Shown: positions 1 to 9,919, numbered from the stretch's first letter. The stretch: DNA of 64,000 nucleotides from Cladocopium goreaui (GCA_947184155.2 CAMXCT020003190.1:276001-340000), one strand, 5' to 3'. Made by a program: numbers and translations. The notes: generated from the sequence alone by a model not told the origin.

Positions 1-686
1 ACAACATCAAACTTCAAATGGCTCGCATTTTGTACTCGGCATTTCTCGTGCCCTGAGGGTCTATGTAATTCAACCGGCATGAGGTGAAGCATAAACTTTC
101 AACTGGTGGAGGCTCTAGTGACTCTAGTGACTCTAGTGCCCCTCCCAAATAACAAGAGCAACAAAAATAACATCTTCCAACCTGTACAATATGTATTCAA
201 TATTTGGTGCTCAAGGAATCCTGGCTGAGTTTTGGATCGATTCATTTTGGGACGGATTCTCAAAATTGGGGCACAGTAGTGCACCTGATTTTATAATATG
301 AAATATATCAAACAATAAAATGTTTCATCCATTGATCTTTTGACCCACCCCCCAAAAAAAAAAGAAAACACAACAAAAACAAAAGCGGCCCTTCAGAGTG
401 GTGCCCCCAAGTTTTAGGTCGATTTATAAACCCATCATCCCATCTATCTACAGATATCTACAGATATATCTACCATAAACATCCCGGCGGAAGGGAAACC
501 GCGCGAGCATTTTGATTGGTTGCTTCCAGGAGAGTCACAATCACCTGTAATTTACAATATAAAATGCTCTTCCGATCAGTTTGGATAACTGAATTTGGGT
601 TAAAAAAAGTGGATGCAAAATCTATTGATTTTTAACAAATCCAGGTAAACATCATGTGCATCAGACGTGGATGCGCAGATTTTTTT

Positions 687-768
687 TCACACTCTTCGTC
701 GGCTCAGCGATCCATCAGTGTGGAAGCTGTCTTCGACAGCAAGTTGCCATTATGGCACTCATAACGCC
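687..768 (+). CDS. possible exon, unknown product
   Basis: A GC-richer patch follows a T-rich stretch ending in CTCAG (acceptor-like) and ends in ACGCAG|GTATAG (donor-like). Two of three plus frames are open, so the frame is undecided. Nothing recognisable. The rest of positions 1-840 is AT-rich with no supported gene. Confidence 0.25.
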
Positions 769-862
769 ACTGCCAGCAACGCAGGTATAGCATGACATCT
801 TTGTTCTGCCCTGCCTTTGTCTGCAAATTGCTAGGCACAATTTTTTTTAGCCAAATTCCACA

Positions 863-1360
863 GAGATCTCAGCAGCGTAGCAACATGTCACGTAGTAAAC
901 GATCCCAAGGATCTCAGCAGCGTAGCAACATGTAACGTAGTAAAAGATCCCAGAGATCTCAGCAGCGTAGCAACATGTCACGTAGTAAACGATCCCAAGG
1001 ATCTCAGCAGCGCAGCAACCTGTAACGTAGGAAACTATCTCAGAGATACCAGCAGCGTAGCAACATGTAACGTAGTAAAAGATCCCAGAGATCTTAGCAA
1101 CATCGCAATATATCCTGTACGAAGTTTGAGGAACGTTAACATGCCCCCCCACCCCACCCCATCCCAACCCCAACCCACACTAACATGGCAATATATCCTG
1201 TACGAAGTACGAGGAACGTTAACATGCCCCCCCACCCCACCCCACCCCGACCCCAACCCACACTAGAGATCTCAGCAGCGTAGCAACACGTAACGTAGTA
1301 AAAGATCCCCGAGATCTTAGCAACATGGCAATATATCATGTACGAAGTACAAGGAACGTT
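863..1360. repeat. two interleaved minisatellites
   Basis: A unit of about 46 bp (core GATCTCAGCAGCGTAGCAAC, then a YGTAGTAAA segment) recurs at about 866-1090 and again near 1265. It alternates with a longer unit holding a C-rich run (CCCCCCCACCCCACCCC) and TACGAAGT, at about 1110-1180, 1190-1265 and 1330-1390. Small open frames across it on the minus strand are repeat artefacts. Confidence 0.85.
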
Positions 1361-1527
1361 AACATGCCCCCCCACCCCACCCCAACCCCAAGACAAAGAG
1401 CAATACTCAAAAAAGAAGCAAAACGCACGTACGGTTTTCCTGCCGTAGGCATAAACATCCATACACCCCAGTTTTTCACTACTGAGAACACCAACTTCCC
1501 TATAGAAAAATGAACTGCACATCCCCT

Positions 1528-1635
1528 TACCCTCTGGTAATTTAACGTAGCTATTGAACATGGCCATTTATAGTGAGTTTTCCCATGAAAAATGGTGGAT
1601 CTTTCCATAGTTTTTTGTATGTTTACCAGAGGGTA
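1528..1635. mobile_element. family A MITE (TIR CCCTCTGGTAA), TA target duplication
   Basis: The element begins TA-CCCTCTGGTAATTTAAC and ends in the inverse GTTTACCAGAGGG-TA. Inside are the family core words TAGCTATTGAACATGG, CCATTTATAG and TTTTCCCATGAAAAATGG. No coding capacity. The terminal TA on both sides is a Tc1/mariner-type target duplication. Confidence 0.85.
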
Positions 1636-1668
1636 AATCACCGCCAGTGGGTTTCACCCCACATCCAG

Positions 1669-1824
1669 TACCATAGCACTGCAGCAGCTGCACATGCGCC
1701 CGTTGCGGCAGGTCCCAGCGCTGGAGCAGGCGCAGCAGCTGAAGCCGCGCCAGCGCCGCGAAGTGCTCCAGGACGTGCCAGGCATAGCCGGGCCAGGGTT
1801 GGGCATCCATGGCGCACCGAAACG
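1669..1824 (+). CDS. candidate exon, Gln/Leu-rich, strand uncertain
   Basis: A strongly GC-rich island. On plus it lies between CACATCCAG| and ACG|GTGAAA and reads ALQQLHMRPLRQVPALEQ and onward, a helical Leu/Gln/Arg-rich peptide. The minus strand is also open (MDAQPWPGYAWHVLEHF...), so orientation is not settled. It weakly echoes the plus exon at 30,301 (LRQWLHMRL). Product unknown. Confidence 0.45.
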
Positions 1825-1863
1825 GTGAAACAAAGCAAGCGGCAGGGGCACTGGTAAGGCACC

Positions 1864-1896
1864 ATACTATATATATTATATAATTATATATATATA

Positions 1897-1930
<34 letters not shown>

Positions 1931-1945
1931 TTATAGTTGATGGTT
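1864..1945. repeat. AT dinucleotide microsatellite
   Basis: Nearly uninterrupted TA repeats. Similar short TA tracts occur near 2385, 2455, 4965, 10,130, 12,810, 15,775, 31,380, 32,690, 44,515-44,720, 47,880, 48,600, 53,860, 58,850 and 63,190 and are not listed singly. Confidence 0.9.
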
Positions 1946-2169
1946 GAAAGATTAGACGATATTGATAGTGAATTGTAGTGTGAACTAAGCTCTTAGCCCT
2001 TGTTGGTGGCGGATTCTTTAGATGCTTTTCGTGGGGTCAAAGTTTTTTGGGGGATGTGATAGAGACAGGACAGTGACAACACACCAACATGCACTTGATT
2101 CAATGCCTACTTATGGTATGCATCATGGTGCTAGCCTTCTGTTGAGCTTGCCGCGGAAGCTTTCTCCAG

Positions 2170-2217
2170 CGGCCCCCTCTGAGCATGGAGCAGAGCCAGT
2201 TTGACACAATGAACTGG
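2170..2217 (+). CDS. possible short exon
   Basis: Bounded by GCTTTCTCCAG| and AACTGG|GTAGAG, with one open frame reading RPPLSMEQSQFDTMNW. Only 16 codons, so weak. Product unknown. Confidence 0.3.
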
Positions 2218-2378
2218 GTAGAGCTGCAACTCAAAATGGATGAACTGATGAACCCAAGAATGGTGGTCATGTTATGTCATGCTAAAGGCTTGCATGATTT
2301 TGAGACATGGGCTTGTCCAGAACGGGGAGAACCCAAAATAGCAACTTCAATCCGAATATTGTATATATGATGATGATT

Positions 2379-2412
<34 letters not shown>

Positions 2413-2499
2413 CATGTGTGTATGCGTATATAATCGTATATATGGACTATACATGTATATATATATATATGTATATATATATATAATATAACATACTGA

Positions 2500-2588
2500 T
2501 CAATCATTGGAATTTGGGCACTGCTGCGCCTGTAAGTCCACCGCAGCATGAAGGCGACTGTACTTGCTCTTGGGGTCATCAATTTCAC
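2500..2588 (-). CDS. candidate 3' exon, unknown product
   Basis: On the minus strand a pyrimidine-rich CAGCCTCTCAG| opens a frame reading EIDDPKSKYSRLHAAVDLQ and on to a TGA, with mainly G/C third positions. It could be the last coding exon of a minus-strand gene whose earlier exons lie between 3.9 and 7.6 kb. A plus-strand reading is less convincing. Confidence 0.5.
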
Positions 2589-2845
2589 CTGAGAGGCTGG
2601 CAAGAGGCAAATCTAATAAATAAACCAATCCCAATAGGTAACGATGTTGGGATTATGAAACAAACCATCGCCAAATAAGGGTAATTGTACAGTATACCCA
2701 ATCATAAACACAATTTCTAGATGGTTTGCTTTTGGCTTTGCCACATTACCGCAAAGACCATGGGTTGTTGCTTTTTTTTTTTGGTGACTTTCTGGGCTGT
2801 AATGTTTGGGGCACACGTGGCTATCATACTTATGTTGTCGTATGT

Positions 2846-2985
2846 GAACTCCCCGGGAATTTGACATAGCTATGGAACATGAGCCATTTATAATTAGATA
2901 ATACCCTCCGGGAATCAAACATGGTAAATGAAAATCACCCATTTATCATTTATAGATGAATTTCCCATTGAAACCCTCCACTTAT
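2846..2985. mobile_element. MITE-like inverted elements (family B fragments)
   Basis: Two adjacent pieces: CCCCGGGAATTTGACATAGC from about 2850, and TACCCTCCGGGAATCAAACATGG from about 2902 running to CATTGAAACCCTCC. Both share the CATAG/CATGG and CCATTTAT words of the MITE families here. Degenerate; no intact TIR pair. Confidence 0.5.
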
Positions 2986-3435
2986 CATTTACAGTTTTTT
3001 CGGGATTCCATGAGACCCCCCAGAGCCAGGTTTGATTACCGAACATTAATGAACATTATATACCTATTTATTAAACCTGGTTATTTTCTGCTGAGTGAAA
3101 TAACCAGATCCAGAGAGTATGTCCTTTTGACCTGCCATTCCCCCTGGACAACTGCCGATGATCTCTCCAATGTGGAACCACGTGGAACCCCCAAAGTGAA
3201 GAATTACATTCAACTGGGGCTTCGGGTGTTTGTAAAAAGGGGACAAGTAGTTAGTTGCACATCCCCCTATGCTGATTCAACAGGATCTTGGATTCCTGTG
3301 TCCACATTGGTGGAGTGTTCAAGATGCCATCATGCACCAGCGGCACGTGCGATGTTAAACATCCTTTTTGACCTCTCTTTTAATGGAGTTCAAACAGGAA
3401 AATCAATGCATCATGTGGTTGTTTCCCAAAAATGA
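2956..3435 (+). CDS. 159-codon open frame, doubtful
   Basis: The longest unbroken plus frame of the first 7 kb (159 codons). The first part lies in MITE sequence and the frame has no recognisable domain. Length alone makes it worth recording, but codon third positions are not clearly GC-rich. The stretch from 3436 to 3840 holds no other supported gene. Confidence 0.25.
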   Translation: MNFPLKPSTYHLQFFRDSMRPPRARFDYRTLMNIIYLFIKPGYFLLSEITRSREYVLLTCHSPWTTADDLSNVEPRGTPKVKNYIQLGLRVFVKRGQVVSCTSPYADSTGSWIPVSTLVECSRCHHAPAARAMLNILFDLSFNGVQTGKSMHHVVVSQK

Positions 3436-3880
3436 GGCGTCCGATATTCCCGTTGAACAATGCATAGTGCCTAGTCGGGTGTGTTTGAACATAGGATAGC
3501 CCTAAAACCTAAAACCAGTGTATCATATTGTATCATCATTTTCATCTTACGATGGCTATAAATTGGGGATATACCCCATTTGGACGCACATCCAAACATC
3601 ATATTGCTGGCCATGTCCCGCAAAAAAATATCCCCATTGCGTCCCTATAAAAAAGTTGTCTACCATCTCACTGTGGGTAAACATCCCTATTGGAATCCAT
3701 TAAATATCATCAACTCATATCTAATCGCTCAATATTATATCTGTAAGATACATTAAGATACACCCATGATTCTCCCATTATTCATGCTAAGCTGCTATAC
3801 GATATTTACATTTTAATTTACTATATCCCCATGACATTCCCATGAAACTTATCCCATGTGCCAGTAACACTATGGCCAAC

Positions 3881-3980
3881 CTGTGCCAACCAGCGAGGGG
3901 CGAATCTTATACTGCAAGATGGGGACGATACTCCAGGCCAGCAAGCCCTCGGCCGAAGCGAGGTTGGTCGATGTTTCAGA
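3881..3980 (-). CDS. candidate exon, hydrophobic segment
   Basis: The minus strand reads SETSTNLASAEGLLAWSIV followed by PILQYKIRPSLVGT, ending in GGCACAG|GTTGGC. The middle is hydrophobic and could be membrane-associated. An acceptor is not obvious: upstream on the minus strand lies the family A MITE at 4006-4109, and a TAA blocks this frame next to the element. A second minus frame is also open. Confidence 0.4.
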
Positions 3981-4005
3981 GGGGAAACAAAGTCCGAATA
4001 GGATT

Positions 4006-4109
4006 TACCCTCTGGTAAACTAACATAGCAATGGAAAATCACCATTTTTAATGGGAAAATCAACTATAAATGGCCATTTTCAATAGCTATGTTAAATTAC
4101 CAGAGGGTA
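4006..4109. mobile_element. family A MITE, nearly intact
   Basis: TA-CCCTCTGGTAAACTAACATAG at the left and CTATGTTAAATTACCAGAGGG-TA at the right. About 104 bp, almost a perfect foldback with core AATGGGAAAATC. One of the cleanest copies in the window. Confidence 0.9.
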
Positions 4110-4470
4110 TGGGGATTTAATGGTACTTAATGGTGTGTATAGAAAGTTGTGGATATAGAAGTATCACGAATCATATGTTTATGATGTGGGTATCTTATGG
4201 TATCTTGTTTTGATGGAGAAATTCACCAAACATGATACACGAACAAGTCATCAATGATATGACACTTGTATACGCGTATAGTTTAAAAAACAAATGCTCG
4301 GCATGCTGGTGGCATACAATCAATTCCCAAAATTAGCAGGCAAGCGAAATAGAAATGAAACCAGCACTGACACAAAAACATACAAGAAAATCACATGCCT
4401 AACAAACAATTGAATCCGCCCATGTGGTTCATGCCCTCAGATTCATGACTCGACTGCTATGAAAAATCAC

Positions 4471-4558
4471 CGCCAAAGAAGGCCAAGGCGACCAAGCAGC
4501 ATAGATGCCGTATCCTCAGCTGTGCGCTCAAAACTCATGGTGGGCGGTGTCCAGGACA
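4471..4558 (-). CDS. candidate exon, unknown product
   Basis: Between CACTGGGCAG| and TTTGGCG|GTGATT the minus strand reads SWTPPTMSFERTAEDTASML then LGRLGLLW. An in-frame TGA lies just inside the putative intron. Consistent in strand with its neighbours at 3.9 and 5.1 kb. Confidence 0.5.
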
Positions 4559-4806
4559 CTGCCCAGTGACCATCCCCGAAGCCCAAAAAATTGCAGTTTC
4601 CAACAACAGTTCTGTCTCAACATGTCAGACGTACCAAAAAAAACATGACAGAATCTGCCCGAATAAAGACAGTAGGATATGCCTAACTTTATTACATCTA
4701 TATACATAATGATTTCCAATGAATAACACACCATAATAAACCCAAAGTGATTTCCAATGAATAACACATCAACATTTAAGCCCATAATATTATTATTATT
4801 ATTGTA

Positions 4807-4911
4807 TACTGGTTGGTGGTTTCAACCCCTCTGAAAAATATTAAATGGGAAGGATGACATCCCATATATGACATGGAAAATAAAAGCCATGTTTCAAACC
4901 ACCAACCAGTA
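4807..4911. mobile_element. family D MITE (TIR CTGGTTGGTGGTTTCAA), TA target duplication
   Basis: Left end TA-CTGGTTGGTGGTTTCAACC; right end GTTTCAAACCACCAACCAG-TA. Internal CCTCTGAAAAATATTAAATGG. A sequence shared with the copy at 12,013 continues beyond the right end (AAGCCAATTTATGGGATAAG...GGGGACTTACTA), so the unit may be longer or nested. Confidence 0.85.
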
Positions 4912-5024
4912 TTAAGATATAAGCCAATTTATGGGATAAGCCCACTTAGGGGACTTACTATTATATATATATATATATCATTATATATCTGCAGCATTTT
5001 CTGGGGCTTCCACCTTTTCCCCAC

Positions 5025-5167
5025 CTGGCTTCCCCATTGAAAAACCGTCCAAGGCGCCGGCGAAGGCCCGGTCCTTGGCGGCATCCTCCTCGTCGAAGGC
5101 GGCATCCACGGCGCCCAGGAAGCGCCTGATCATCTCGTAGAAAAACCTGGGGCTTACGAAGTGGGAC
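5025..5167 (-). CDS. candidate exon, acidic/aromatic protein
   Basis: A sharp GC-rich island. After ATCAAAACAG| the minus strand reads SHFVSPRFFYEMIRRFLG, then AVDAAFDEEDAAKDRAFAGA, ending at AAGCCAG|GTGGGG. Third positions are overwhelmingly G/C, unlike the flanking AT repeats, making this one of the better exons. Family not recognised. Confidence 0.65.
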
Positions 5168-5179
5168 CTGTTTTGATGT

Positions 5180-5595
5180 CAGGTTCATTGGGTTTAATAT
5201 GGTTTTATATGGTTTTAATATGGTTTCAATATGGTTTAATAGGGTTTTAATATGGTTTAATAGGGTTTAATATCATGTTCATTGGGTTTAATATGGTTTA
5301 ATATGGTTTTATATGGTTTTAATATGGTTTTAATATGGTTTAATAGGGTTTTAATATGGTTTAATAGGGTTTTAATATGGTTTAATAGGGTTTAATATCA
5401 TGTTCATTGGGTTTAATATGGTTTTATATGGTTTTAATATGGTTTAATAGGGTTTTAATATGGTTTAATAGGGTTTAATATCATGTTCATTGGGTTTAAT
5501 ATGGTTTTATATGGTTTTATATGGTTTTATATGGTTTTAATATGGTTTAATACGGTTTAATATCATGTTCATTGGGTTTAATATGGTTTAATAAA
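5180..5595. repeat. TTAATATGG higher-order tandem repeat
   Basis: Short words (GGTTTAATATGG, GGTTTTATATGG, GGTTTAATAGGG) are arranged into larger units. Each larger unit opens with TCATGTTCATTGGGTTTAATA, at about 5270, 5394, 5478 and 5560 (spacing roughly 80-125 bp). No coding potential. Confidence 0.9.
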
Positions 5596-5878
5596 CTATA
5601 AAAAACTTACAATGAGTGGTTGAAAATGTGTATAGATAATACATTCAAATACGTTCAGGTTTATTAAAAATATCATATAGACATAATATAATGTGCATAG
5701 CAATGTTGGTTGAACATGTGTATACATATATGTATAATGGACAAACGTTTTTTCTGAATCGTTTAGTGACTTGAATCGTGTAATCGAGGGTTGGTGGCTG
5801 ATGGTTGATAGACATCATGGGGTGATCTCCAACGACCAACGGATGCGACCAAAGTGTGCTGCGGAGAAACGAGCTCAC

Positions 5879-6005
5879 CATCCAGGCGTAAATGGTGCTT
5901 AAGCACTTCGTGGCAAACATCTGCATCACACTTTCCTTCACGCGGAAAAAGGTGCCAAAAATGCGAAACACAAAAAAAAGGATCCATTGGTGTGATGTGG
6001 CATAA
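5879..6005 (-). CDS. candidate exon, membrane-like
   Basis: Between GGCCCCCAG| and GCCTGGATG|GTGAGC the minus strand reads YATSHQWILFFVFRIFGTFF, then RVKESVMQMFATKCLSTIYA. The aromatic, hydrophobic start suggests a membrane segment. Both splice borders are good. Likely the same gene as the exons at 5.1 and 6.2 kb. Confidence 0.6.
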
Positions 6006-6113
6006 CTGGGGGCCGCAATCGGCACACGTTGGGACTATATCACCAAATAAATAGCCATTCTCTCCCTCTCTCTGTCTAATTCGATCCATCGCGCAATGGG
6101 GGCAGAAGCGTAC

Positions 6114-6242
6114 AGCAAAACAGCCCCTCCTGTGCCCTCATCTTCTTGAGATCTCGGTTGCGCATTGCCTTGTTCAGAAGCTGCAGGCTGGTGATGAACA
6201 CCAAGTGGTCCTGGGCAAGTTCGCCAAAGACAATGTCATTGC
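6114..6242 (-). CDS. candidate exon, helical protein
   Basis: Opens after GCAAACCTACAG| and reads NDIVFGELAQDHLVFITSLQ, then LLNKAMRNRDLKKMRAQEG. The likely donor is TTGCT|GTACGC. Open throughout with many G/C third positions. Amphipathic; family not recognised. Confidence 0.6.
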
Positions 6243-6664
6243 CTGTAGGTTTGCAAGGCACTCTCATCTCCAAGGATCTACTAAATACTGCAGTATAATG
6301 TAATCAGTAATCAGTGTCATGTGTAATTAAGATTAATTGAGTACGTGGATGAACCCCTGGTTCTTGATATCTCAATAGTTCAGCTGGATGAGGCTATGTA
6401 CAAGGGATGTGATCAGCAATCCAGGATAGAAAGGAAGGAATGATTAAGACTTGACACAACTGGTAAATAATTGGCCAAGAGCATGCGCCCAAAAATTTTG
6501 ATGTGAGTGAGTATGAATAAACACTTAAATTCTATAAACAGTTCAAATAGCCATATATAGCCATATAATGAAACACGTTGATAGTTTACAATCCTCTTAT
6601 TTATTTCTTAAACACATGTAATGTCAACTGTCAACCGTAAAAAAAAAATTGGTCCCAACAGCTC

Positions 6665-6725
6665 TTAGGTTTTGCTTGTCCCACCGGTCACGAACATCAT
6701 CTACGGCATAAAGGATGACAATTAT
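6665..6725 (-). CDS. candidate exon
   Basis: After CATGTCACAG| the minus strand reads IIVILYAVDDVRDRWDKQNL then RAVG. It starts in phase 0, matching the phase-0 end of the exon at 6802-6882 and implying a 76-nt intron. The donor is unclear. Confidence 0.45.
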
Positions 6726-6801
6726 CTGTGACATGTGCGGCCAGCATCGCGCAATCGACAAAGTGTTCCTACTTCGTCTTCATGGACTTTGTTTTGCCTA
6801 C

Positions 6802-6882
6802 CTCATTCTCAGGGTGTTCCCACATCGTTTTGCAACCGAAATATTGCATTTTCAGCAACCAGGGCACACCCGCCAAGACAAC
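6802..6882 (-). CDS. candidate exon
   Basis: Reads VVLAGVPWLLKMQYFGCKTM then WEHPENE, ending exactly at AATGAG|GTAGGC. Probably continues into the exon at 6665-6725. The plus strand is also open here, so orientation relies on the neighbours. Confidence 0.5.
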
Positions 6883-6920
6883 TCTTCACTTCATCAAATA
6901 AAATAAATGCCGTCACTCAC

Positions 6921-7011
6921 ATGGATGCTAAAATTACATTGGTACATGTTCTGCAAGCATCCGCAAGTCGCATTTCTTCCATGCCAGCAGGGTGTACGCA
7001 TGCTTTCACTT
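6921..7011 (-). CDS. candidate exon, Cys-containing
   Basis: From GGGTTCAG| to ATCCAT|GTGAGT, the minus strand reads VKACVHPAGMEEMRLADACR then TCTNVILAS. The donor is near-consensus. Product unknown. Confidence 0.5.
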
Positions 7012-7198
7012 CTGAACCCAGTGAGGGATTGTCGGATTGCTGGGGGAATATGGGGAAATAATTTTTGATACTTGTCACGGCTTATCCTGCTTTTATATGG
7101 AGGTCTGCTAAGATGGGGGTACCCCTAAATCATCCAAAACAAGACAATTTTTGTACTATTGAAACCCTTGGTTTTGGGAATCCCCCATTTTAAGAAAC

Positions 7199-7346
7199 CT
7201 TCATATACACTTTCCACATGCTTCCTCATTCCAATGGTCCTCAACCTCATCTTGCGTCTGTTCCAGTGCTTGACGATGCACCTGCGAAGGTCATAACAGG
7301 TGCATTGTCCGCATCGTGCGTAGATGTGGGGGATGAAGAAAACCAA
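7199..7346 (-). CDS. candidate exon, Cys- and Arg-rich
   Basis: The minus strand reads VFFIPHIYARCGQCTCYDLR, then RCIVKHWNRRKMRLRTIGMR, ending near TATGAAG|GTTTCT. A CxxCxC cluster followed by basic residues could bind metal or nucleic acid, but no family is recognised. Confidence 0.5.
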
Positions 7347-7495
7347 GAGAAAAAAGGGGGAGGCTCAAAAGAAAAAACACATGTTCCAAACTCTCATTCC
7401 AGATCACATCCATTTTTTTTCCTTCACAGACGAATTTAACGGGTAAGCAGCATGTGAAACAGTCATGCGTCATGCCCAGAAAAATCAATGGTCAC

Positions 7496-7610
7496 ATGAT
7501 TTCGCCCCGAGCCCAGCAGGAGCACGACGGAGCAGGCCTCAATATCAGACTTCTTGGCTTTTACCAAATTCTGTCGCACTTCTTCTGGACTCACCTTGAG
7601 CTGGCATTTG
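7496..7610 (-). CDS. candidate exon
   Basis: After TTCTAACAG| the minus strand reads KCQLKVSPEEVRQNLVKAKK, then SDIEACSVVLLLGSGRNH. The donor may be AATCAT|GTGACC; otherwise the frame runs to a TGA at 7463. High GC at third positions and mixed helix/strand composition. Product not recognised. Confidence 0.6.
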
Positions 7611-7661
7611 CTGTTAGAAGTGAAGTGAACATCGCTTGGCTTTTGTCAAATATTATCAAAT

Positions 7662-8618
7662 ATGCCGACCAATGGAGAGTTATGTGCAGGTGAAAATATT
7701 TGCCGGGAATGTAGAGCGGTAAATAAATGTCTATGTCCAGGCAAACCCCAAACACAACTATTTCCCAAGCAATTCCAAAGAAATGATTTTTTCCCGGAAA
7801 AAGTTGTGGTAGTCCGGGTCTTCTCGTCAGTCCGGGTAAAGTTGTTCCCCACCTGCCAGGTGAGGGTTGTTAGATTTTATCAGAGCTGTTCTCCTCCTCC
7901 TCCGCCTCCGCATCCTCCTCCTCCTCATCCTCCTCTTCCTCCTCGCAGTCCAGATCCCAGTGGGCACAGCCGGATCTCCACCGCGAGCGCCAGATCTCAG
8001 TGGGCATTGCCGGACCTCCACCGCGAGCTCAAGATCCCAGCAGGCACTGCCGGGACCCAACCGCGACTTCCAGTTTGCAGTGGGCACTGCCGGACCTCAT
8101 TCGCGACTTCCAGATCGCAGTGGGCACTGCCGGACATCAACCGCGACTTCCAGATCGCAGTGGGCACTGCCGGACCTCAACGGGAAGAATGTGAGAAAAG
8201 ATGTCAGATAGAATGTCAGAAGATATGCCAGATAGAATGCCAGAAAGATCAAGAAAGAATGCCAGAAAGAATGTCAGAAGATATGCCAGACAGAATGTCA
8301 GAAGATATGCCAGATAGAATGCCAGAAGATATGTCAGATAGAATGCCAGAAGATATGCCAGATAGAATGCCAGAAGATTTGCCAGATAGAATGCCAGAAG
8401 ATATGCCAGAAGATATGCCAGAAGATATGCCAGGTAGAATGCCAAAAGATATGCCAGATAGAATGCCAGAAGATTTGCCAGATAGAATGCCAGAAGATAT
8501 GCCAGAACATATGCCAGAAGATATACCAGATAGAATGCCAGATAGAATGTCAGAAGATATGTCAGATAGAATGCCAGAAGATATGTCAGATAGAATGCCA
8601 GAAGATATGCCATATTAG
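7662..8618 (+). CDS. 318-codon repetitive ORF with [MPED MPDR]n octapeptides
   Basis: The longest ORF in the window. It spans the proline-rich CTC tract, the 40-bp repeats and then a 24-bp array encoding alternating MPEDMPDR-type octapeptides (acidic/basic, Met/Pro-rich). It stops at TAG 8616 through a one-base insertion (CCATATTAG where other units have CCAGATAG). The array continues in a new frame to about 8745. Translation is possible but equally this may be a minisatellite that happens to lack stops; the minus strand is also open. Confidence 0.4.
   Translation: MPTNGELCAGENICRECRAVNKCLCPGKPQTQLFPKQFQRNDFFPEKVVVVRVFSSVRVKLFPTCQVRVVRFYQSCSPPPPPPHPPPPHPPLPPRSPDPSGHSRISTASARSQWALPDLHRELKIPAGTAGTQPRLPVCSGHCRTSFATSRSQWALPDINRDFQIAVGTAGPQREECEKRCQIECQKICQIECQKDQERMPERMSEDMPDRMSEDMPDRMPEDMSDRMPEDMPDRMPEDLPDRMPEDMPEDMPEDMPGRMPKDMPDRMPEDLPDRMPEDMPEHMPEDIPDRMPDRMSEDMSDRMPEDMSDRMPEDMPY
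7890..8185. repeat. CTC-rich tract plus 40-bp tandem repeats
   Basis: A pyrimidine tract of CTC/CCT units (7890-7955, antisense would be Glu-rich) ends in CTCGCAG. Then come about six copies of a 40-bp unit (core CAGTGGGCACTGCCGGACCT). Because 40 is not a multiple of three, each copy is read in a different frame, yet the plus strand stays open across all copies. Confidence 0.8.
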
Positions 8619-8747
8619 AATGCCAGAAGATTTGCCAGATAAAATGCCAGAAGATATGCCAAAAGATATACCAGAACATATGCCAGAAGATATGCCAGAT
8701 AGAATGCCAGAAGATATGCCAGATAGAATGCCAGAAGATTTGCCAGT
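8196..8747. repeat. 24-bp (12+12) minisatellite
   Basis: About 22 units of GATATGCCAGATAGAATGCC-AGAA with variants (TTTGCC, ATGTCA, AACATA). The unit is two diverged 12-mers, giving MPED and MPDR on the plus strand. Variation is mostly substitution and whole-unit gain or loss, preserving frame until 8616. Confidence 0.95.
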
Positions 8748-9448
8748 AAGAAAATGTATAAATGTCATGGTGGGGATCATTCGAAGTGAAGTAATTTTCT
8801 CTGTTTTTTTTCCGGTGAACTAATTTCTCCGGGACATTGTCGGTTTCATGGATGAGTGGTTGGTTTTTCTCTTTATGGTTAAATTTGCTGAAGTGGGATG
8901 TGTGTAGCGCAACTCCAAAGCCGGCTGGGCCACTTGTCAGCGATCAAAGCTGTATTCAATACTTTACCCTACAGAAACCAAATGTTGCGGCGAAAAACAC
9001 ATGTGCCAACAATCAAGTCTGAGCAAGAGTCACAGGGAAATGGAAAACTCCCACACATAAAGCTTAGGACCCCCAAAAAACGAGACAAACTGGTTGTATT
9101 CTGTATTCCAGCACGATCCTTCCAATAGACGAGGCAAGAGCTAGAGAACTGACGTTCTCCAGACAAAACCTTGGATTTATAGAGAGTCTAGCGCGCACAC
9201 TCCAGCATAGTCTGACGTAACTTGTGCAAAATACTTTTATGTTCTCCGGGTTTTTTCCGGTAAAATTCTCGCGCTAACTCCGGGTTTTCTCGCGTTCAGT
9301 CCGGGTAGGTAATTTCTCCGGATGTTTTGTCGGAATCATCTGTTTCCAAAAGTTATATTTTCTCCGGGTTTTCTTTTATTTTCTCCTGGTTTTTCTACAT
9401 TATCTCCGGGTTCATTTGGTCGGAATATAAAATGCTTATGTTTCCATC

Positions 9449-9793
9449 ATGTTCCATCATGTTCTTCCTCTCAAATTCTACCATGTCTCAAGTAGCCGCT
9501 TTTCTGGCAAGGTGACCCTCCGACAGTCCTGGAAATCAGCTGCTAGACCAAGGTTGCAGCAAGTGGCTAGCGTTTCCAACCGGCAAAGGCTTGCATGTGC
9601 AGTGCACAGCAGCACATTTCAGTTTGATGTGGGTGGCACCAGCGCGCAGAACGTAGAGTTCATTTTGAGAAATGTTAGAAACAGTAATGGAAACTTAACA
9701 TGCAAGACCACTGAAGCCAGGGCCAAGATTCCCGAAGAACATCGAAAAACGAAACTGACAAAAAATTACGTCAGTCCGCTATTTTTCCGGTAG
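9449..9793 (+). CDS. candidate ORF, unknown product
   Basis: 115 open codons including RLACAVHSSTFQFDVGGTSA and QNVEFILRNVRNSNGN. The middle (9550-9700) is GC-richer than the flanks. It lies among TCCGG-rich AT sequence. Could be one exon plus read-through; no family recognised. Confidence 0.4.
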   Translation: MFHHVLPLKFYHVSSSRFSGKVTLRQSWKSAARPRLQQVASVSNRQRLACAVHSSTFQFDVGGTSAQNVEFILRNVRNSNGNLTCKTTEARAKIPEEHRKTKLTKNYVSPLFFR

Positions 9794-9919
9794 AACAAAA
9801 ATTTTCCGGTAAATCCGGAAAATAAAAGTTTTTCCTGAAAACTTTGATTTTTGACCTTTTCCGGTTTGACTGGATGTCTAAACAGTTGTAAAATGCTCAT
9901 AGGCAGGCCCTGTTACAAC

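Noticed and set aside
8137..8780. Hydrophobic minus ORFs of repeating LAFYLAYL or GISSGILS
   Set aside because: Antisense shadows of the 24-bp array; the plus frame is also open and no other evidence favours minus.
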